From Caballeronia peredens (GTDB taxonomy: Bacteria > Pseudomonadota > Gammaproteobacteria > Burkholderiales > Burkholderiaceae), in assembly GCA_001544595.2 (NCBI GenBank), contig FCOH02000002.1, forward strand, positions 434,001 through 498,000: a stretch of DNA of 64,000 nucleotides. The letters are read 5' to 3'. Shown here piece after piece: positions 50,666 through 61,533 of this stretch. The notes beneath the pieces were generated by a model. The model ran no database searches and had not been told where the DNA came from. It saw only the letters and a list, made by a program, of their open reading frames with translations. A program made the translations under genes and the position numbers. Position 1 is the first letter of the stretch, and each line of letters opens with the position of its first letter.

Positions 50666-53190
50666 AGTTCTCCCGTAACTGTTTGTTGTCTCGTATGTTC
50701 GTCGTGTGCGTCGCCGTTCGTGCCCGAACCGTCCACTTCGCCGATCGGCAGGCTGCAGTGGAAGGTCGCGCCGGTCACGTGGCCGTCCGCCTCGACGTTG
50801 TTGACCACCCAAAGTCTTCCGCGATGCGATTCGATGATCGAGCGGCAGATGTTCAGCCCCATGCCCATGCCGTCGGACTTGGTGCTGTAAAACGGTTCGA
50901 AAAGACGCTCGGCCGTTGTTTCGTCGACGCCGGGGCCCTGATCGACCACGCTGATGCACACGAAGCCGCCGTCCATGCGCTGCACGACCACGCGAATCAC
51001 CGGATCGACGGCGTTCGGTTTCGCATCATGCATCGCCTCGGCCGCGTTTTTCAACAGGTTGACCAACACTTGTTCAATCAAAACCGGATCGACGTAGATG
51101 ACCGGCATGCGCGAGCGGATTTCCGTCACGATGCGGATCTTGCGCTTGCGCGCCTCGATCTCGGCGAGCCCGACCGCGTCCGCGACAATATCGGCGACCC
51201 GCGCCGCCTGGCGCTTGGGCTCCGAGCGCTTCACGAACTCGCGGATGCGCTTGATGATCATGCCCGCGCGCACGGCCTGCTGCGCGGTTTTTTCCAGCAC
51301 GGGCAGCAGCGTTTCCTGCGTCATGCGGCCGGATTTGACCAGCGCGACGCAGCCCGAGCAGTAGTTGTTGATCGCGGCGAGCGGCTGGTTCAGCTCGTGC
51401 GCGAGCGACGAGGCCATTTCACCCATCGTCATGAGGCGGCTCGTGAACTGCAGCTTTTCTTCCTGCTGATGCGCGAGTTCCTGCGCCTGCTTGCGCTGCG
51501 TGATGTCGGTCGCGATCTGCATCTGCGCGAGATGGCCGTCGACCCACTGAATGTACTGGCGGCGCACTTCGAACCACTTCTGGATGCCTTCCACGTAGAC
51601 TTCCTGCGCGTCCGCCGAGCTTTCGGTGAGGGCGGTGGCGGGCAGGCCCGCATAGGTGTCGACCATGTCGATGGTGTCCGACGAACTCTGCGAGCCGCCG
51701 TCGAACGCGGCGCCCGCGAGCTCCAGATGGCCGTCCGGACGGATGCCGAACAGATGGCGGTAATAGCGGTTCGCGAAGAGCAGTTCGGCTTCGTCGGCGG
51801 CGAGCACGGAGACGGCGGCGTCCAGGCTTTCGAGCACGGTGGTGAAGCGTTCGTGCGCGGCGGCGAGTTCTTCACGCGCGCGCTTGGGCTCGGTGATGTC
51901 CGTCATCGACGACATCCAGCCGGTCTGGCGGCCCGAACTGTCGATCAGCGGCGAAACGTACAGGCGCGCGTGGAAGAACGAGCCGTCCTTGCGGCGCACG
52001 CGCAATTCGAAGCCGGACGACGGCGCCTTGCCGCGCAGGGTCATGTCGAGCTGGCGCTGCATCTCCGGGTACGCGTCGCGCGGCCAGTACGGGAACGGCG
52101 CGTTCTTGCCGACGAGATCGCTTTCGTCCCAGCCCGTCATGCGGCAGAACGCGGGATTCACGTGCGTGATGCGGCCGTGCATGTCGAGCACGCGCATGCC
52201 GATCAGCACCGAGTTTTCCATCGCGCGGCGGAAGAACGCTTCGGCGTAGAGCGCCTGCTGCGCTTCGAAGCGCTGGCGCGTGTGTTTCCACAGACTCCAC
52301 AGGCTCCACAGCACGAAGCACGACAGGCCGGCGACCAGCCACACCAGCGTGTTGTTGGTGAAGTTCGTGAGCTGCGGATACGAATACACGCGCACCGACA
52401 GGCCTTGCCCCGGCGGATCGAGCGGCAGGTCGTAGAACATGTCGCGCGGCAGGCGCGGCCGGCTCGACGTGGTCGCGAGTTCGCGGTTGTTCAGATCGGT
52501 GATCGAGATCTTGTACTTCGCCGACAGTTCGCTGGGAATGTCGTGCTTCAGGATGCCTTCGATCGAAAACACCGCGGCGATGGAGCCGAGGAACTCGCGA
52601 TCGCGGAAAACCGGTGTCTGCAGCGTGATGTAACCGTTGCCGAGATCATCGTAGAGCAGCGGCGAGTAGACTTGGCGGCGCGTGGTGCGCGCCTCGTCGA
52701 AGGCGGCCTGCACGGCCTCGTCCATCTGCGTTTCGTTGGGCTTGGCGAGGCGCGATCCGAGCACGGGCAGCGGCGTGTTGGGCCAGCGCGGCTTATGCTC
52801 GCGCGTGTACCAGTTCATGTAGAGGATTTCGGGATGCCCCTGCATGATGTCCGCCGACGAAGTCTGGAACGTCTGGGGATCGCCGTGGCCGGTCGCGAGG
52901 TCGCGCGAGAGGGCCTGGATCTGTTCCTGCGCGCCGGTCATGGACAGGCGGATTTGCTGCTGTGCCCACGCGACGTTGCGGTAAAGCGTGTCTTCCTGCT
53001 GCTGCTGCTCGCGCCGGTTGAGACTCCAGAGAATCAGACTCATCACGACCAGAAATACCAGAATCGAAATGAGCGGCGTGAGTAAATAGGAGTTCGACCA
53101 CCACGGTCCGTGGTGCCAGCGGGTGGGCGACGAATCAGTCGGCTTGCGCGCGACCCTCGCCGAGCGTTTGATCAGCCGTTCGGTCAACAT
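50662..53190 (-). CDS. PAS-domain sensor histidine kinase
   Basis: The 842-residue membrane kinase has TM1 (about residues 36-57, LLTPLISILVFLVVMSLILW), a large periplasmic sensor domain, TM2 (about 285-302, LVWLVAGLSCFVLWSLW), two PAS domains (about 320-445 and 450-575), an H-box SLAHELNQPLAAINNY and the ATPase boxes NLLKNAAEAM, DQGPGVD and GMGMGLNI. The kinase core is of the FixL/DctB class (HK4). It partners the FixJ-type regulator (ATGA overlap). The signal is unknown. Confidence 0.92.
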   Translation of the reverse strand: MLTERLIKRSARVARKPTDSSPTRWHHGPWWSNSYLLTPLISILVFLVVMSLILWSLNRREQQQQEDTLYRNVAWAQQQIRLSMTGAQEQIQALSRDLATGHGDPQTFQTSSADIMQGHPEILYMNWYTREHKPRWPNTPLPVLGSRLAKPNETQMDEAVQAAFDEARTTRRQVYSPLLYDDLGNGYITLQTPVFRDREFLGSIAAVFSIEGILKHDIPSELSAKYKISITDLNNRELATTSSRPRLPRDMFYDLPLDPPGQGLSVRVYSYPQLTNFTNNTLVWLVAGLSCFVLWSLWSLWKHTRQRFEAQQALYAEAFFRRAMENSVLIGMRVLDMHGRITHVNPAFCRMTGWDESDLVGKNAPFPYWPRDAYPEMQRQLDMTLRGKAPSSGFELRVRRKDGSFFHARLYVSPLIDSSGRQTGWMSSMTDITEPKRAREELAAAHERFTTVLESLDAAVSVLAADEAELLFANRYYRHLFGIRPDGHLELAGAAFDGGSQSSSDTIDMVDTYAGLPATALTESSADAQEVYVEGIQKWFEVRRQYIQWVDGHLAQMQIATDITQRKQAQELAHQQEEKLQFTSRLMTMGEMASSLAHELNQPLAAINNYCSGCVALVKSGRMTQETLLPVLEKTAQQAVRAGMIIKRIREFVKRSEPKRQAARVADIVADAVGLAEIEARKRKIRIVTEIRSRMPVIYVDPVLIEQVLVNLLKNAAEAMHDAKPNAVDPVIRVVVQRMDGGFVCISVVDQGPGVDETTAERLFEPFYSTKSDGMGMGLNICRSIIESHRGRLWVVNNVEADGHVTGATFHCSLPIGEVDGSGTNGDAHDEHTRQQTVTGEL

Positions 53191-53329
53191 GGAAGCGATT
53201 GTAACGCAGCGCCTGATTGTTAATTGGCGTAAAAAGACGGTAAAGAAAGCGCCATTTCCGGGAAAAGGAGGAGAAACATCTGATTAAAAAAGTCTTATCG
53301 GACGGTGCGTTGCAGCAATTTTTCGCATT

Positions 53330-53346
53330 ATGAGATCAACTCTCAT
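53330..53346. promoter_or_regulatory. 17-bp palindrome upstream of aceE
   Basis: ATGAGATCAACTCTCAT has perfect 6-bp arms (ATGAGA/TCTCAT) around 5 bases. It lies 137 bp before aceE and 140 bp before the divergent kinase gene, a likely operator for one of them. It does not match the PdhR consensus AATTGGTNNNACCAATT. Confidence 0.45.
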
Positions 53347-53482
53347 GATTTGAAAAATTCCTTGCGTCATGGTCTGGACCCTCTTTAGAATTGCCGGCAC
53401 GCGGCCAGTGCCCGCTTGTCTGTGCTCGCAGCACGGGCGTGCGCCGGCGGTTCTAGAGTGTTCCTCACATCAGGAGACGAGC

Positions 53483-56176
53483 ATGTCCGCTGTACCCGAC
53501 GAAGTTCTCAAATATGTCGCCAACGCCAAGGACGACGATCCTCAGGAAACCGCCGAGTGGCTCGACGCGCTCGACGGCGTGATTTCCGCGGTCGGTCCTG
53601 ATCGCGCGCATTACCTGATCGAGAAACAGATCGAATTCGCTCGCGTGCACGGCGAGCACCTGCCGTTTTCCGCAAACACGCCGTACATCAACACGATCCC
53701 CGTCGCGTCGCAGTCGAAGATTCCGGGCGATCAGGACATCGAACACCGCATTCGCTCGTACACGCGCTGGAACGCCATCGCCATGGTGTTGCGCGCGGGC
53801 AAGGACACCAATGTCGGCGGCCACATCGCTTCGTTCGCCTCGGCCGCGACGCTCTATGACGTCGGCTTCAACCACTTCTGGCACGCACCGTCGAAAGAAC
53901 ACGGCGGCGACCTCGTGTTCGTGCAGGGCCACTCGTCGCCGGGTGTGTACTCGCGCGCGTTCCTGCTCGGCCGCCTGACCGAGAAGCAACTGAACAACTT
54001 CCGTCAGGAAGTGGGCGGCGAGGGCATCTCGTCGTATCCGCATCCGTGGCTGATGCCTGACTTCTGGCAGTTTCCGACCGTGTCGATGGGCCTCGGCCCG
54101 ATCATGGCGATCTATCAGGCGCGTTTCATGAAGTACATGGAAGCGCGCGGCATCGCGAAGACGGAAGGCCGCAAGGTCTGGGCGTTCCTCGGCGACGGCG
54201 AAACGGACGAGCCCGAATCGCTCGGCGCGATCGGCATGGCCGGGCGTGAGCGGCTCGACAACCTCGTGTTCGTCATCAACTGCAACCTGCAGCGTCTGGA
54301 TGGCCCGGTGCGCGGCAACGGCAAGATCATCCAGGAACTGGAAAGCGAATTCCGGGGCGCGGGCTGGAACGTCATCAAGGTCATCTGGGGCAGCCGCTGG
54401 GATGCGCTGTTCGCGCGCGACAGGACCGGCGCGCTGATGCGCCGCATGATGGAAGTCGTCGACGGCGAGTATCAGACCTACAAGTCGGAATCGGGCGCGT
54501 TCGTGCGCGAGCACTTCTTCAACACGCCGGAACTGAAGGCGCTGGTCGCCGACTGGACCGATGAGGACATCTGGAACCTGAACCGCGGCGGCCACGATCC
54601 GCACAAGATCTACGCCGCGTTCGACGCCGCGACCAAGACGAAGGGCGCGCCGACCGTCATCCTCGCCAAGACCATCAAGGGCTATGGCATGGGCGAGCAC
54701 GGCCAGGCGATGAACATCACGCACCAGCAGAAGAAGCTGCCGATCGACACGCTGAAGAAATTCCGCGACCAGTTCCGCCTGCCGCTCAGCGACGAGCAGA
54801 TCGCCGACGTGCCGTACCTCACGTTCGAGGAAGGCTCGAAGGAACTCGAATACATGCGTCAGAAGCGCATGGACCTGGGCGGCTATCTGCCGGCGCGCCG
54901 CGAAAAGGCGGAATCGCTGCCGGTGCCGGAACTCTCGGCGTTCGAGCCGCTCCTGAAGGGCACGGGCGCAGGCCGCGAGATTTCCACGACCATGGCGTTC
55001 GTGCGGATTCTCAACATCCTGTTGAAGGACAAGGCGCTCGGCAAGCGCATCGTGCCGATCGTGCCGGACGAGTCACGTACTTTCGGCATGGAAGGTCTGT
55101 TCCGCCAGATCGGCATCTGGAATCAGGACGGCCAGAAATACATTCCGGAAGACTCCGATCAGCTGATGTTCTATCGCGAATCGGAAACCGGTCAGATCCT
55201 GCAGGAAGGCATCAACGAAGCGGGTGGCATGTGTGACTGGATCGCGGCCGCGACGTCGTATTCGACGCACGGCGAGATCATGATCCCGTTCTACATCTTC
55301 TACTCGATGTTCGGCTTCCAGCGCATCGGCGATCTGGCCTGGGCCGCGGGCGACATGCGTTCGCGCGGCTTCCTGCTGGGCGGCACGGCCGGGCGCACGA
55401 CGCTCAACGGTGAAGGCCTGCAGCACGAAGACGGCCATTCGCTGATGTGGGCGGCGTCGGTGCCGAACTGCATCAGCTACGACCCGACGTTCGGCTTCGA
55501 ACTCGCCGTCATCATGCAGGACGGCCTGCGCCGCATGGTCGCGGAGCAGGAGGACGTGTATTACTACGTCACGGTGATGAACGAGAACTACGAGCATCCG
55601 GCGATCCCGCAGGGTGACGCCGTGGCTTCGGACATCATCAAGGGCATGTACGCGTTCAGCAAGGCCGAAGCTGCCGGGAAGGCGCACGTCCAGCTGATGG
55701 GCGCGGGCACGATCTTCAACGAAGTGATCGCGGCCGCCGACCTGCTCAAGAACGACTGGGGCGTCAGCGCCGATCTGTGGAGCGTGCCGAGCTTCACCGA
55801 ACTGGCCCGCGACGGTCAGGCGTGCGAGCGCTGGAACCTGCTGCATCCGACGGAAGAGAAGCGCGTGCCGCACGTGACCAAGCTGCTCAAGGGTGCGCAA
55901 GGCCCGGTGATCGCGTCGACGGACTACATCCGCGCGCTCGTCGATCAGGTGCGCGGCTACGTGCCGAACAAGTTCGTGGTCCTCGGCACCGACGGCTACG
56001 GCCGCTCGGACACGCGCGAGGCGCTGCGCCACTTCTTCGAAGTCGACCGCTACTGGGTCACGCTGGCGGCGCTCAACGCGCTCGCCGACGAAGGCACGAT
56101 CGAGCGCAAGGTCGTCGCAGAGGCGATCAAGAAGTACAACCTCGACCCGTCCAAACCCAACCCGATGACCGTCTAA
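53483..56176 (+). CDS. aceE: Pyruvate dehydrogenase E1 component (homodimeric)
   Basis: The ATG at 53483 follows caggagacga; 897 residues, the usual size for the homodimeric E1. The thiamine diphosphate motif is [10 protein letters not shown]...[11 protein letters not shown]. Other signatures: [27 protein letters not shown]-equivalent transketolase core in the C-terminal half ([26 protein letters not shown]) and DGYGRSDTR. It decarboxylates pyruvate and acetylates lipoyl groups of E2. First gene of the complex operon. Confidence 0.97.
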   Translation: MSAVPDEVLKYVANAKDDDPQETAEWLDALDGVISAVGPDRAHYLIEKQIEFARVHGEHLPFSANTPYINTIPVASQSKIPGDQDIEHRIRSYTRWNAIAMVLRAGKDTNVGGHIASFASAATLYDVGFNHFWHAPSKEHGGDLVFVQGHSSPGVYSRAFLLGRLTEKQLNNFRQEVGGEGISSYPHPWLMPDFWQFPTVSMGLGPIMAIYQARFMKYMEARGIAKTEGRKVWAFLGDGETDEPESLGAIGMAGRERLDNLVFVINCNLQRLDGPVRGNGKIIQELESEFRGAGWNVIKVIWGSRWDALFARDRTGALMRRMMEVVDGEYQTYKSESGAFVREHFFNTPELKALVADWTDEDIWNLNRGGHDPHKIYAAFDAATKTKGAPTVILAKTIKGYGMGEHGQAMNITHQQKKLPIDTLKKFRDQFRLPLSDEQIADVPYLTFEEGSKELEYMRQKRMDLGGYLPARREKAESLPVPELSAFEPLLKGTGAGREISTTMAFVRILNILLKDKALGKRIVPIVPDESRTFGMEGLFRQIGIWNQDGQKYIPEDSDQLMFYRESETGQILQEGINEAGGMCDWIAAATSYSTHGEIMIPFYIFYSMFGFQRIGDLAWAAGDMRSRGFLLGGTAGRTTLNGEGLQHEDGHSLMWAASVPNCISYDPTFGFELAVIMQDGLRRMVAEQEDVYYYVTVMNENYEHPAIPQGDAVASDIIKGMYAFSKAEAAGKAHVQLMGAGTIFNEVIAAADLLKNDWGVSADLWSVPSFTELARDGQACERWNLLHPTEEKRVPHVTKLLKGAQGPVIASTDYIRALVDQVRGYVPNKFVVLGTDGYGRSDTREALRHFFEVDRYWVTLAALNALADEGTIERKVVAEAIKKYNLDPSKPNPMTV

Positions 56177-56255
56177 AGGCATCGCCCCCGAGCGTTGTGA
56201 CGCGGCCTCCGTCCGAAGCGGGCGGAGGCCGCGTGCAACCCAGGAGACACTAATA

Positions 56256-57890
56256 ATGAGTCAAGCGATCGAAGTCAAAGTGCCGGACATCGGCGATTTC
56301 AAGGACATCCCCGTGATCGAAGTGCTGGTCAAGGTGGGTGACACCGTCGAGCCCGAGCAGTCGCTCGTCACGCTCGAATCCGACAAAGCCACGATGGACG
56401 TGCCGAGCTCGGCAGCGGGCACCGTGAAGGAAGTAAAGGTCAAAGTGGGCGACAACGTGTCGGAAGGCACGCTGATCGTCGTGCTGGAAGGCGCTGGCGC
56501 TGCGCCGGCCGCCAAGCAAGAGGCCGCGGCGCCCGCGCCCGCCGCCGCACCGGCTCCCGCTGCCGCGGCGAGCGGCGGCGGTGCTGTCGAAGTGAAGGTG
56601 CCGGACATCGGCGACTTCAAGGACATCCCGGTCATCGAGATCGCGGTCAAGGTCGGCGACAAGGTCGAGAAGGAGCAGTCGCTCGTCACGCTCGAATCCG
56701 ACAAGGCGACGATGGACGTGCCGAGCCCCGCGGCGGGCACGGTGAAGGAGCTGAAGGTCAAGATCGGCGATACGGTCTCCGAAGGTTCGCTGATCCTCGT
56801 GCTCGAAGGCGGCGCGAGCGCTGCGGCTGCACCCGCGGCCGCACCGGCTGCCGCTCCCGCGAAGGCGGAAGTGCCGCCCGATGCGCCCGCGAAACCCGCG
56901 CCCGCGAAAGAGCCGCCGTCGGCGCTCGCGCAGGCGCCCGTGATGCCCGCCGGCGACGGCACGCACACGTCGAGCCATGCGTCGCCGTCCGTGCGCAAGT
57001 TCGCGCGCGAACTGGGCGTCGATGTCGCGCGCGTGAGCGGTACCGGTCCGAAGGGACGCATCACGCAGGAAGACATCACCGCGTTCGTGAAGGGCGTGAT
57101 GTCGGGCCAGAGCAAGGCGCCCGCAGCAGCCGCGCCGGCCGGCGGTGGCGGCGGCGAACTGGGCTTGCTGCCGTGGCCGAAGATCGACTTCACGAAGTTC
57201 GGTCCGGTCGATCCGAAGCCGCTGTCGCGCATCAAGAAGATCTCGGGTGCGAACCTGCATCGCAACTGGGTGATGATTCCGCACGTCACGAACAACGACG
57301 AAGCGGACATCACCGAGCTCGAAGAACTGCGCGTGAAGCTCAACAAGGAACACGAAAAGGCGGGCGTGAAGTTCACGATGCTCGCGTTCGTCATCAAGGC
57401 AGTGGTCTCGGCGCTCAAGAAGTTCCCGGACTTCAACGCGAGCCTCGACGGCGACAACCTCGTGTTCAAGCAGTACTACCACATCGGTTTCGCGGCCGAT
57501 ACGCCGAACGGCCTCGTCGTTCCGGTGATCCGCGACGCCGACAAGAAGGGCCTCGTCGATATCGCCAAGGAAATGGCGGAGCTGTCGAAGCTCGCGCGCG
57601 ACGGCAAGCTCAAACCCGATCAGATGCAGGGCGGCTGCTTCTCGATCTCGTCGCTGGGCGGCATCGGCGGAACGCACTTCACGCCGATCATCAACGCGCC
57701 CGAAGTCGCGATTCTCGGCCTGTCGCGCGGTCAGATGAAGCCGGTGTGGGACGGCAAGCAGTTCGTGCCGCGCCTCACGCTGCCGATGTCGCTGTCGTAC
57801 GACCATCGCGTCATCGACGGTGCGGCCGCCGCGCGCTTCAACGCTTATCTGTCGGCGATTCTGGGCGATTTCCGTCGCGTCATTCTCTGA
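56256..57890 (+). CDS. aceF: Dihydrolipoamide acetyltransferase E2, two lipoyl domains
   Basis: The 544-residue protein has two lipoyl domains (about residues 3-78 and 112-187), each with [10 protein letters not shown] and the lipoyl Lys. Ala/Pro-rich linkers follow each. The peripheral subunit binding domain is [27 protein letters not shown] (about 245-280) and the catalytic domain ends [15 protein letters not shown]. It transfers acetyl from lipoamide to CoA. It lies 79 bp after aceE with a caggaga ribosome site. Confidence 0.97.
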   Translation: MSQAIEVKVPDIGDFKDIPVIEVLVKVGDTVEPEQSLVTLESDKATMDVPSSAAGTVKEVKVKVGDNVSEGTLIVVLEGAGAAPAAKQEAAAPAPAAAPAPAAAASGGGAVEVKVPDIGDFKDIPVIEIAVKVGDKVEKEQSLVTLESDKATMDVPSPAAGTVKELKVKIGDTVSEGSLILVLEGGASAAAAPAAAPAAAPAKAEVPPDAPAKPAPAKEPPSALAQAPVMPAGDGTHTSSHASPSVRKFARELGVDVARVSGTGPKGRITQEDITAFVKGVMSGQSKAPAAAAPAGGGGGELGLLPWPKIDFTKFGPVDPKPLSRIKKISGANLHRNWVMIPHVTNNDEADITELEELRVKLNKEHEKAGVKFTMLAFVIKAVVSALKKFPDFNASLDGDNLVFKQYYHIGFAADTPNGLVVPVIRDADKKGLVDIAKEMAELSKLARDGKLKPDQMQGGCFSISSLGGIGGTHFTPIINAPEVAILGLSRGQMKPVWDGKQFVPRLTLPMSLSYDHRVIDGAAAARFNAYLSAILGDFRRVIL

Positions 57891-57963
57891 TCAGCTGATC
57901 CGGCCGACGGCGGAACCTCGGGCTTGCCCCGAGGTTCCATCCGCACATCTCTTAGGGGACAAC

Positions 57964-60027
57964 ATGAGTCTCGTCGAACTAAAAGTACCTGACATCGGCG
58001 ACTTCTCCGATGTCGATGTCATCGAAGTCAATATCAAACCCGGCGACGTCATCGAAAAGGAACAGGGCGTCATCACGCTCGAAACCGACAAGGCCACGAT
58101 GGAAGTGCCCGCCGATGTCGCGGGCACCATCAAGGAAGTGAAGGTCAAGCAGGGCGACAAGGTCTCGCAAGGCTCGGTCGTCGCGCTGGTCGAGACCGCG
58201 GGCGCGGGCGCCGCTGCTGCGCCTGCCGCGGCCCCGGCTCCCGCCGCCGCGCCCGCGAAGGCTGCGGGCGGTGGCGGCGTGCAGGACGTGAAGGTGCCGG
58301 ACATCGGCGACTTCAAGGACATTCCGGTCATCGAAGTGCACGTGAAACCGGGCGATACGGTCGAGAAAGAGCAGTCGCTCGTCACGCTCGAATCCGACAA
58401 GGCCACGATGGACGTGCCGTCGCCGGCCGCCGGCGTGGTCAAGGAACTGAAGGTCAAGGTCGGTGACAACGTCTCGGAAGGCACGCTGATCCTGACGCTC
58501 GAAGGCGGCGGCGCCACGGCCGCGGCTCCGGCGCCCGCGCCTCAGAAAGCGGCGCCGGCTCCAGCGGCAGCCGCGGCGGCGCCCGCGCCGCAAGCCGGCA
58601 GCTACTCCGGCGCGGCCGATGTCGAATGCGACATGCTCGTGCTCGGCGCCGGCCCCGGCGGCTATTCGGCGGCGTTCCGCGCGGCCGATCTCGGCATGAA
58701 GACGGTGCTCGTCGAACGTTATTCGACGCTCGGCGGCGTGTGTCTGAATGTCGGCTGCATTCCGTCGAAGGCGTTGCTGCACACCGCGCTCGTCATCGAC
58801 GAAGCGGCCGCGCTCGCGTCGCACGGCATCAGTTTCGGCGAGCCGAAGGTCGATCTCGACAAGCTGCGCGGCTTCAAGGAAGGCGTCGTCAAGAAGCTGA
58901 CCGGCGGTCTGGCGGGCATGGCGAAAGCGCGCAAGGTGCAGGTGGTGACGGGCGTCGGCAACTTCGTCGATCCGAATCACATGGAAGTGAACGGTCCGGA
59001 CGGCAAGAAGGTCGTGAAGTTCAAGCAGGCGATCATCGCGGCGGGTTCGCAGGCGGTGAAGCTGCCGTTCTTCCCGGACGATCCGCGCGTCGTCGACTCG
59101 ACCGGCGCGCTCGAGCTGCGTCAGTTGCCCAAGCGCATGCTGGTGGTGGGCGGCGGCATCATCGGCCTGGAAATGGCCACGGTGTACTCGACGCTCGGCT
59201 CGGAAATCGATGTCGTCGAAATGCTCGACGGCCTGATGGTCGGCGCGGATCGCGATCTCGTGAAAGTCTGGGAGAAGTTCAACGCCAAGCGCTTCGCGAA
59301 CGTCATGCTCAAGACGAAGACGACCAAGGCCGAGGCCAAGGAAGACGGCATCTACGTGACCTTCGAAGGCGAGAAGGCGCCGAGCGAACCGCAGCGTTAC
59401 GACCTCGTGCTGCTGGCGGTCGGCCGCAGCCCGAACGGCGGCAAGATCGGCGCGGACAAGGCGGGCGTCTCGGTAACGGAGCGCGGCTTCATCAACGTCG
59501 ACAAGCAGATGCGCACCAACGTGCCCCACATCTTCGCGATCGGCGATCTGGTCGGCCAGCCGATGCTCGCGCACAAGGCCGTGCACGAAGGCCACGTCGC
59601 GGCGGAAGCGGCGCACGGCGAGAAGGCGTATTTCGATGCGCTGCAGATTCCGTCCGTCGCCTATACGGATCCGGAAGTGGCGTGGGCCGGCAAGACGGAA
59701 GAGCAGTGCAAGGCCGAAGGCATCAAATACGGGAAGGCGGTGTTCCCGTGGGCGGCTTCCGGCCGCGCGATCGCCAACGGGCGCGACGAAGGCTTCACCA
59801 AGCTCATCTTCGATGAGACGACGCATCGCGTGATCGGCGGCGGCATCGTCGGTCTGAACGCGGGCGATCTGATCAGCGAAGTGTGTCTCGCGATCGAGAT
59901 GGGCGCGGATGCGACCGACATCGGCAAGACGATCCACCCGCACCCGACGCTCGGCGAATCGGTCGGCATGGCCGCCGAGTTGTACGAGGGCGTCTGCACG
60001 GACTTGCCGCCGCAGCGCAAGAAGTAA
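57964..60027 (+). CDS. lpdA: Dihydrolipoamide dehydrogenase E3 with two N-terminal lipoyl domains
   Basis: The ATG at 57964 gives 687 residues, about 90-100 more than the single-lipoyl E3 usual in beta-proteobacteria. Lipoyl domain 1 is residues 2-78 ([26 protein letters not shown]); lipoyl domain 2 is about 106-182 ([25 protein letters not shown]) and is nearly identical to the E2 lipoyl domains. The E3 part from about 223 has [25 protein letters not shown] (redox Cys pair) and HPHPTLGES. It reoxidises dihydrolipoamide to NADH. It is the last gene of the operon. Confidence 0.95.
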   Translation: MSLVELKVPDIGDFSDVDVIEVNIKPGDVIEKEQGVITLETDKATMEVPADVAGTIKEVKVKQGDKVSQGSVVALVETAGAGAAAAPAAAPAPAAAPAKAAGGGGVQDVKVPDIGDFKDIPVIEVHVKPGDTVEKEQSLVTLESDKATMDVPSPAAGVVKELKVKVGDNVSEGTLILTLEGGGATAAAPAPAPQKAAPAPAAAAAAPAPQAGSYSGAADVECDMLVLGAGPGGYSAAFRAADLGMKTVLVERYSTLGGVCLNVGCIPSKALLHTALVIDEAAALASHGISFGEPKVDLDKLRGFKEGVVKKLTGGLAGMAKARKVQVVTGVGNFVDPNHMEVNGPDGKKVVKFKQAIIAAGSQAVKLPFFPDDPRVVDSTGALELRQLPKRMLVVGGGIIGLEMATVYSTLGSEIDVVEMLDGLMVGADRDLVKVWEKFNAKRFANVMLKTKTTKAEAKEDGIYVTFEGEKAPSEPQRYDLVLLAVGRSPNGGKIGADKAGVSVTERGFINVDKQMRTNVPHIFAIGDLVGQPMLAHKAVHEGHVAAEAAHGEKAYFDALQIPSVAYTDPEVAWAGKTEEQCKAEGIKYGKAVFPWAASGRAIANGRDEGFTKLIFDETTHRVIGGGIVGLNAGDLISEVCLAIEMGADATDIGKTIHPHPTLGESVGMAAELYEGVCTDLPPQRKK

Positions 60028-60050
60028 GCTCCTGCGCCTCGGAAAGTGCA

Positions 60051-60086
60051 AAGGCGCGCTCCTTCACGGGAGCGCGCCTTTTTTTT
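60051..60086 (+). terminator. Terminator of the aceE-aceF-lpdA operon
   Basis: AAGGCGCGCTCC (60051-60062) pairs with GGAGCGCGCCTT (60069-60080) and TTTTTT follows. Strong intrinsic terminator 23 bases after the lpdA stop. Confidence 0.9.
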
Positions 60087-60109
60087 GCTGGGCACCCAAG
60101 CGTCAGACG

Positions 60110-60138
60110 ACAAAAAACCCGGCGCGATGGCCGGGTTC
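60110..60138 (-). terminator. Terminator of the phasin gene
   Basis: AACCCGGC (60116-60123) pairs with GCCGGGTT (60130-60137); on the minus strand TTTTTTG follows. It lies about 47 bases past the phasin stop. Confidence 0.75.
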
Positions 60139-60184
60139 TTCGTGATGCGTACTGCGCTCGACCGGGCAGAGCCCGGCGGCAAAC

Positions 60185-60760
60185 TTACGCGACCGACTTC
60201 TTGGCGACGCGCGAAGCTTGCTCGGTCGCTTGCGTAGCGGCCTTCGTCGCAGCCGTAGCGGCGGCGTTGAAGTTGCTTTCAGCGATTTCGACAGCTTGCT
60301 TCGTTGCCTTGTGAACCGTTTCGTACGTCGTGTTGGCGGCGGTGATAGCCGACTTCATCACGGCGACAGCCGTTTCCGAACCGGCCGGCGCGTTCTTCGC
60401 GACGTTGTCGACGAGCGTTTGCACCTTGCGGTTCTGCTCTTCGTACTGCACTTCCGCGACGCGGGCGAATTCAGCTTGCGTGGCCGACGCGATTTCATAC
60501 AGGTGACGGCCATACGACAGCACCTTTTCCGCGACCGGCTGGGTCAGGCTGGCTTGCAGTGCGAGCAGTTCCTGAGCATCCTTCACCGACAGCGCGCGCT
60601 GGGCGTTTTCCTGGCTTTCTGCCAGCGTGGACTTCACGACTTGCAGGTTCAGTTCGACGAGCTTCTCGATTCCTTCGAACGCCTTGTTCGTGAGGCCGAA
60701 CAGCGTGTCGAAGTTGGATTTCTGTGCAGCGGCGATTTGCTCGGGGGTCAACAGCGTCAT
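60185..60760 (-). CDS. phaP: Phasin family protein
   Basis: The 191-residue helical protein begins [38 protein letters not shown], the classical start of Burkholderiales phasins, and ends in an Ala/Thr/Lys-rich tail. Phasins coat polyhydroxybutyrate granules. ggagcc precedes the ATG by about 7 bases. The promoter region has palindromes that could bind PhaR. Confidence 0.93.
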   Translation of the reverse strand: MTLLTPEQIAAAQKSNFDTLFGLTNKAFEGIEKLVELNLQVVKSTLAESQENAQRALSVKDAQELLALQASLTQPVAEKVLSYGRHLYEIASATQAEFARVAEVQYEEQNRKVQTLVDNVAKNAPAGSETAVAVMKSAITAANTTYETVHKATKQAVEIAESNFNAAATAATKAATQATEQASRVAKKSVA

Positions 60761-61533
60761 CTCAGGCTCCTGATGGCCGACCCATCAAACGCGGGTCGTG
60801 GTTTGGGTAGTTCCGGCTGATGAGGCCTGCCGGCTAGATGCAACCGCGATTGGTGCGTCGCAACATGAGACCCATTTTAGAGATATTCCGATGGATGTCA
60901 AGCATTTTTTGTGCGCCGCACCATTGGGCTAAAACGCTTGTTAAACAACAACTTACTTTGATTGAACAGGCGTGTGCGAGGGCTCAGTGAAAACCCTGTG
61001 CACCGCGATGGATCAAGGCTCGGAGAGGGGGCGCAGCCAGGTCCATTCGTCTATGAGAGCGCAAACAGATGAAAGTTTGATGTTTGTCGACGCCCGCGCG
61101 GATTTTGGTGCCGCAGTGCAGAATACGGAGTCTTCTCAAGTTCGTCTTATTTTTAAGACGTCGCCGTACACCAAATTCGTGAAGAAACGTTAACATTTCG
61201 TCTGTCCGACCCGCCGCGTCTTTTTCGCCGCGTCCCGCGACACCTTTCTCTCGATTCGAACTCTGCGTTTTGTCCGAAGCAACTCACAAGTTTGACTAAA
61301 GTTGTGGAAAGTTTTGCCGATAGTGCGCTTGTCGTCGTGTAGTAAAAGCGCGCTCGGGGCGAAACCGTTCCGCCGGAGTGATCGTTTTTTCCGATCGAGG
61401 CGCGTTTTTTATTGGCAATATGCAATCAAGTCTTACAACTCGGTTTAACGAGTTCCGATAAGTGCTTAATATTGCTTAAATTTCGTAGCTTCACTACACT
61501 TGGCGGTACTCTCAGCCGCCCAACAGAACACTA
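60761..61533. other. Long intergenic region with putative phasin operators
   Basis: TGCGTCGCA (60854-60862) and TGCGCCGCA (60912-60920), palindromes of the form TGCGNCGCA 58 bp apart in the phasin upstream region, are candidate PhaR sites. The rest (about 60930-61530) is AT-richer than average and has no convincing gene; weak frames at 60972-61193 lack ribosome sites. The promoter of the endopeptidase gene lies at its right end. Confidence 0.5.

Noticed and set aside
49787-50890. A plus-strand gene of 367 codons opposite the response regulator
   Set aside because: Shadow of the regulator and kinase genes; composition and lack of motifs argue against it.
50683-53085. Long plus-strand frame opposite the PAS kinase
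   Set aside because: Shadow of the kinase gene; no motif, no ribosome site.
57979-60051. Long minus-strand frame opposite lpdA
   Set aside because: Shadow frame from high GC third positions; lpdA is unmistakable.
60972-61193. A small gene in the phasin-pbpG gap
   Set aside because: No ribosome site, odd composition, and a nearly equal frame on the other strand; treated as intergenic.
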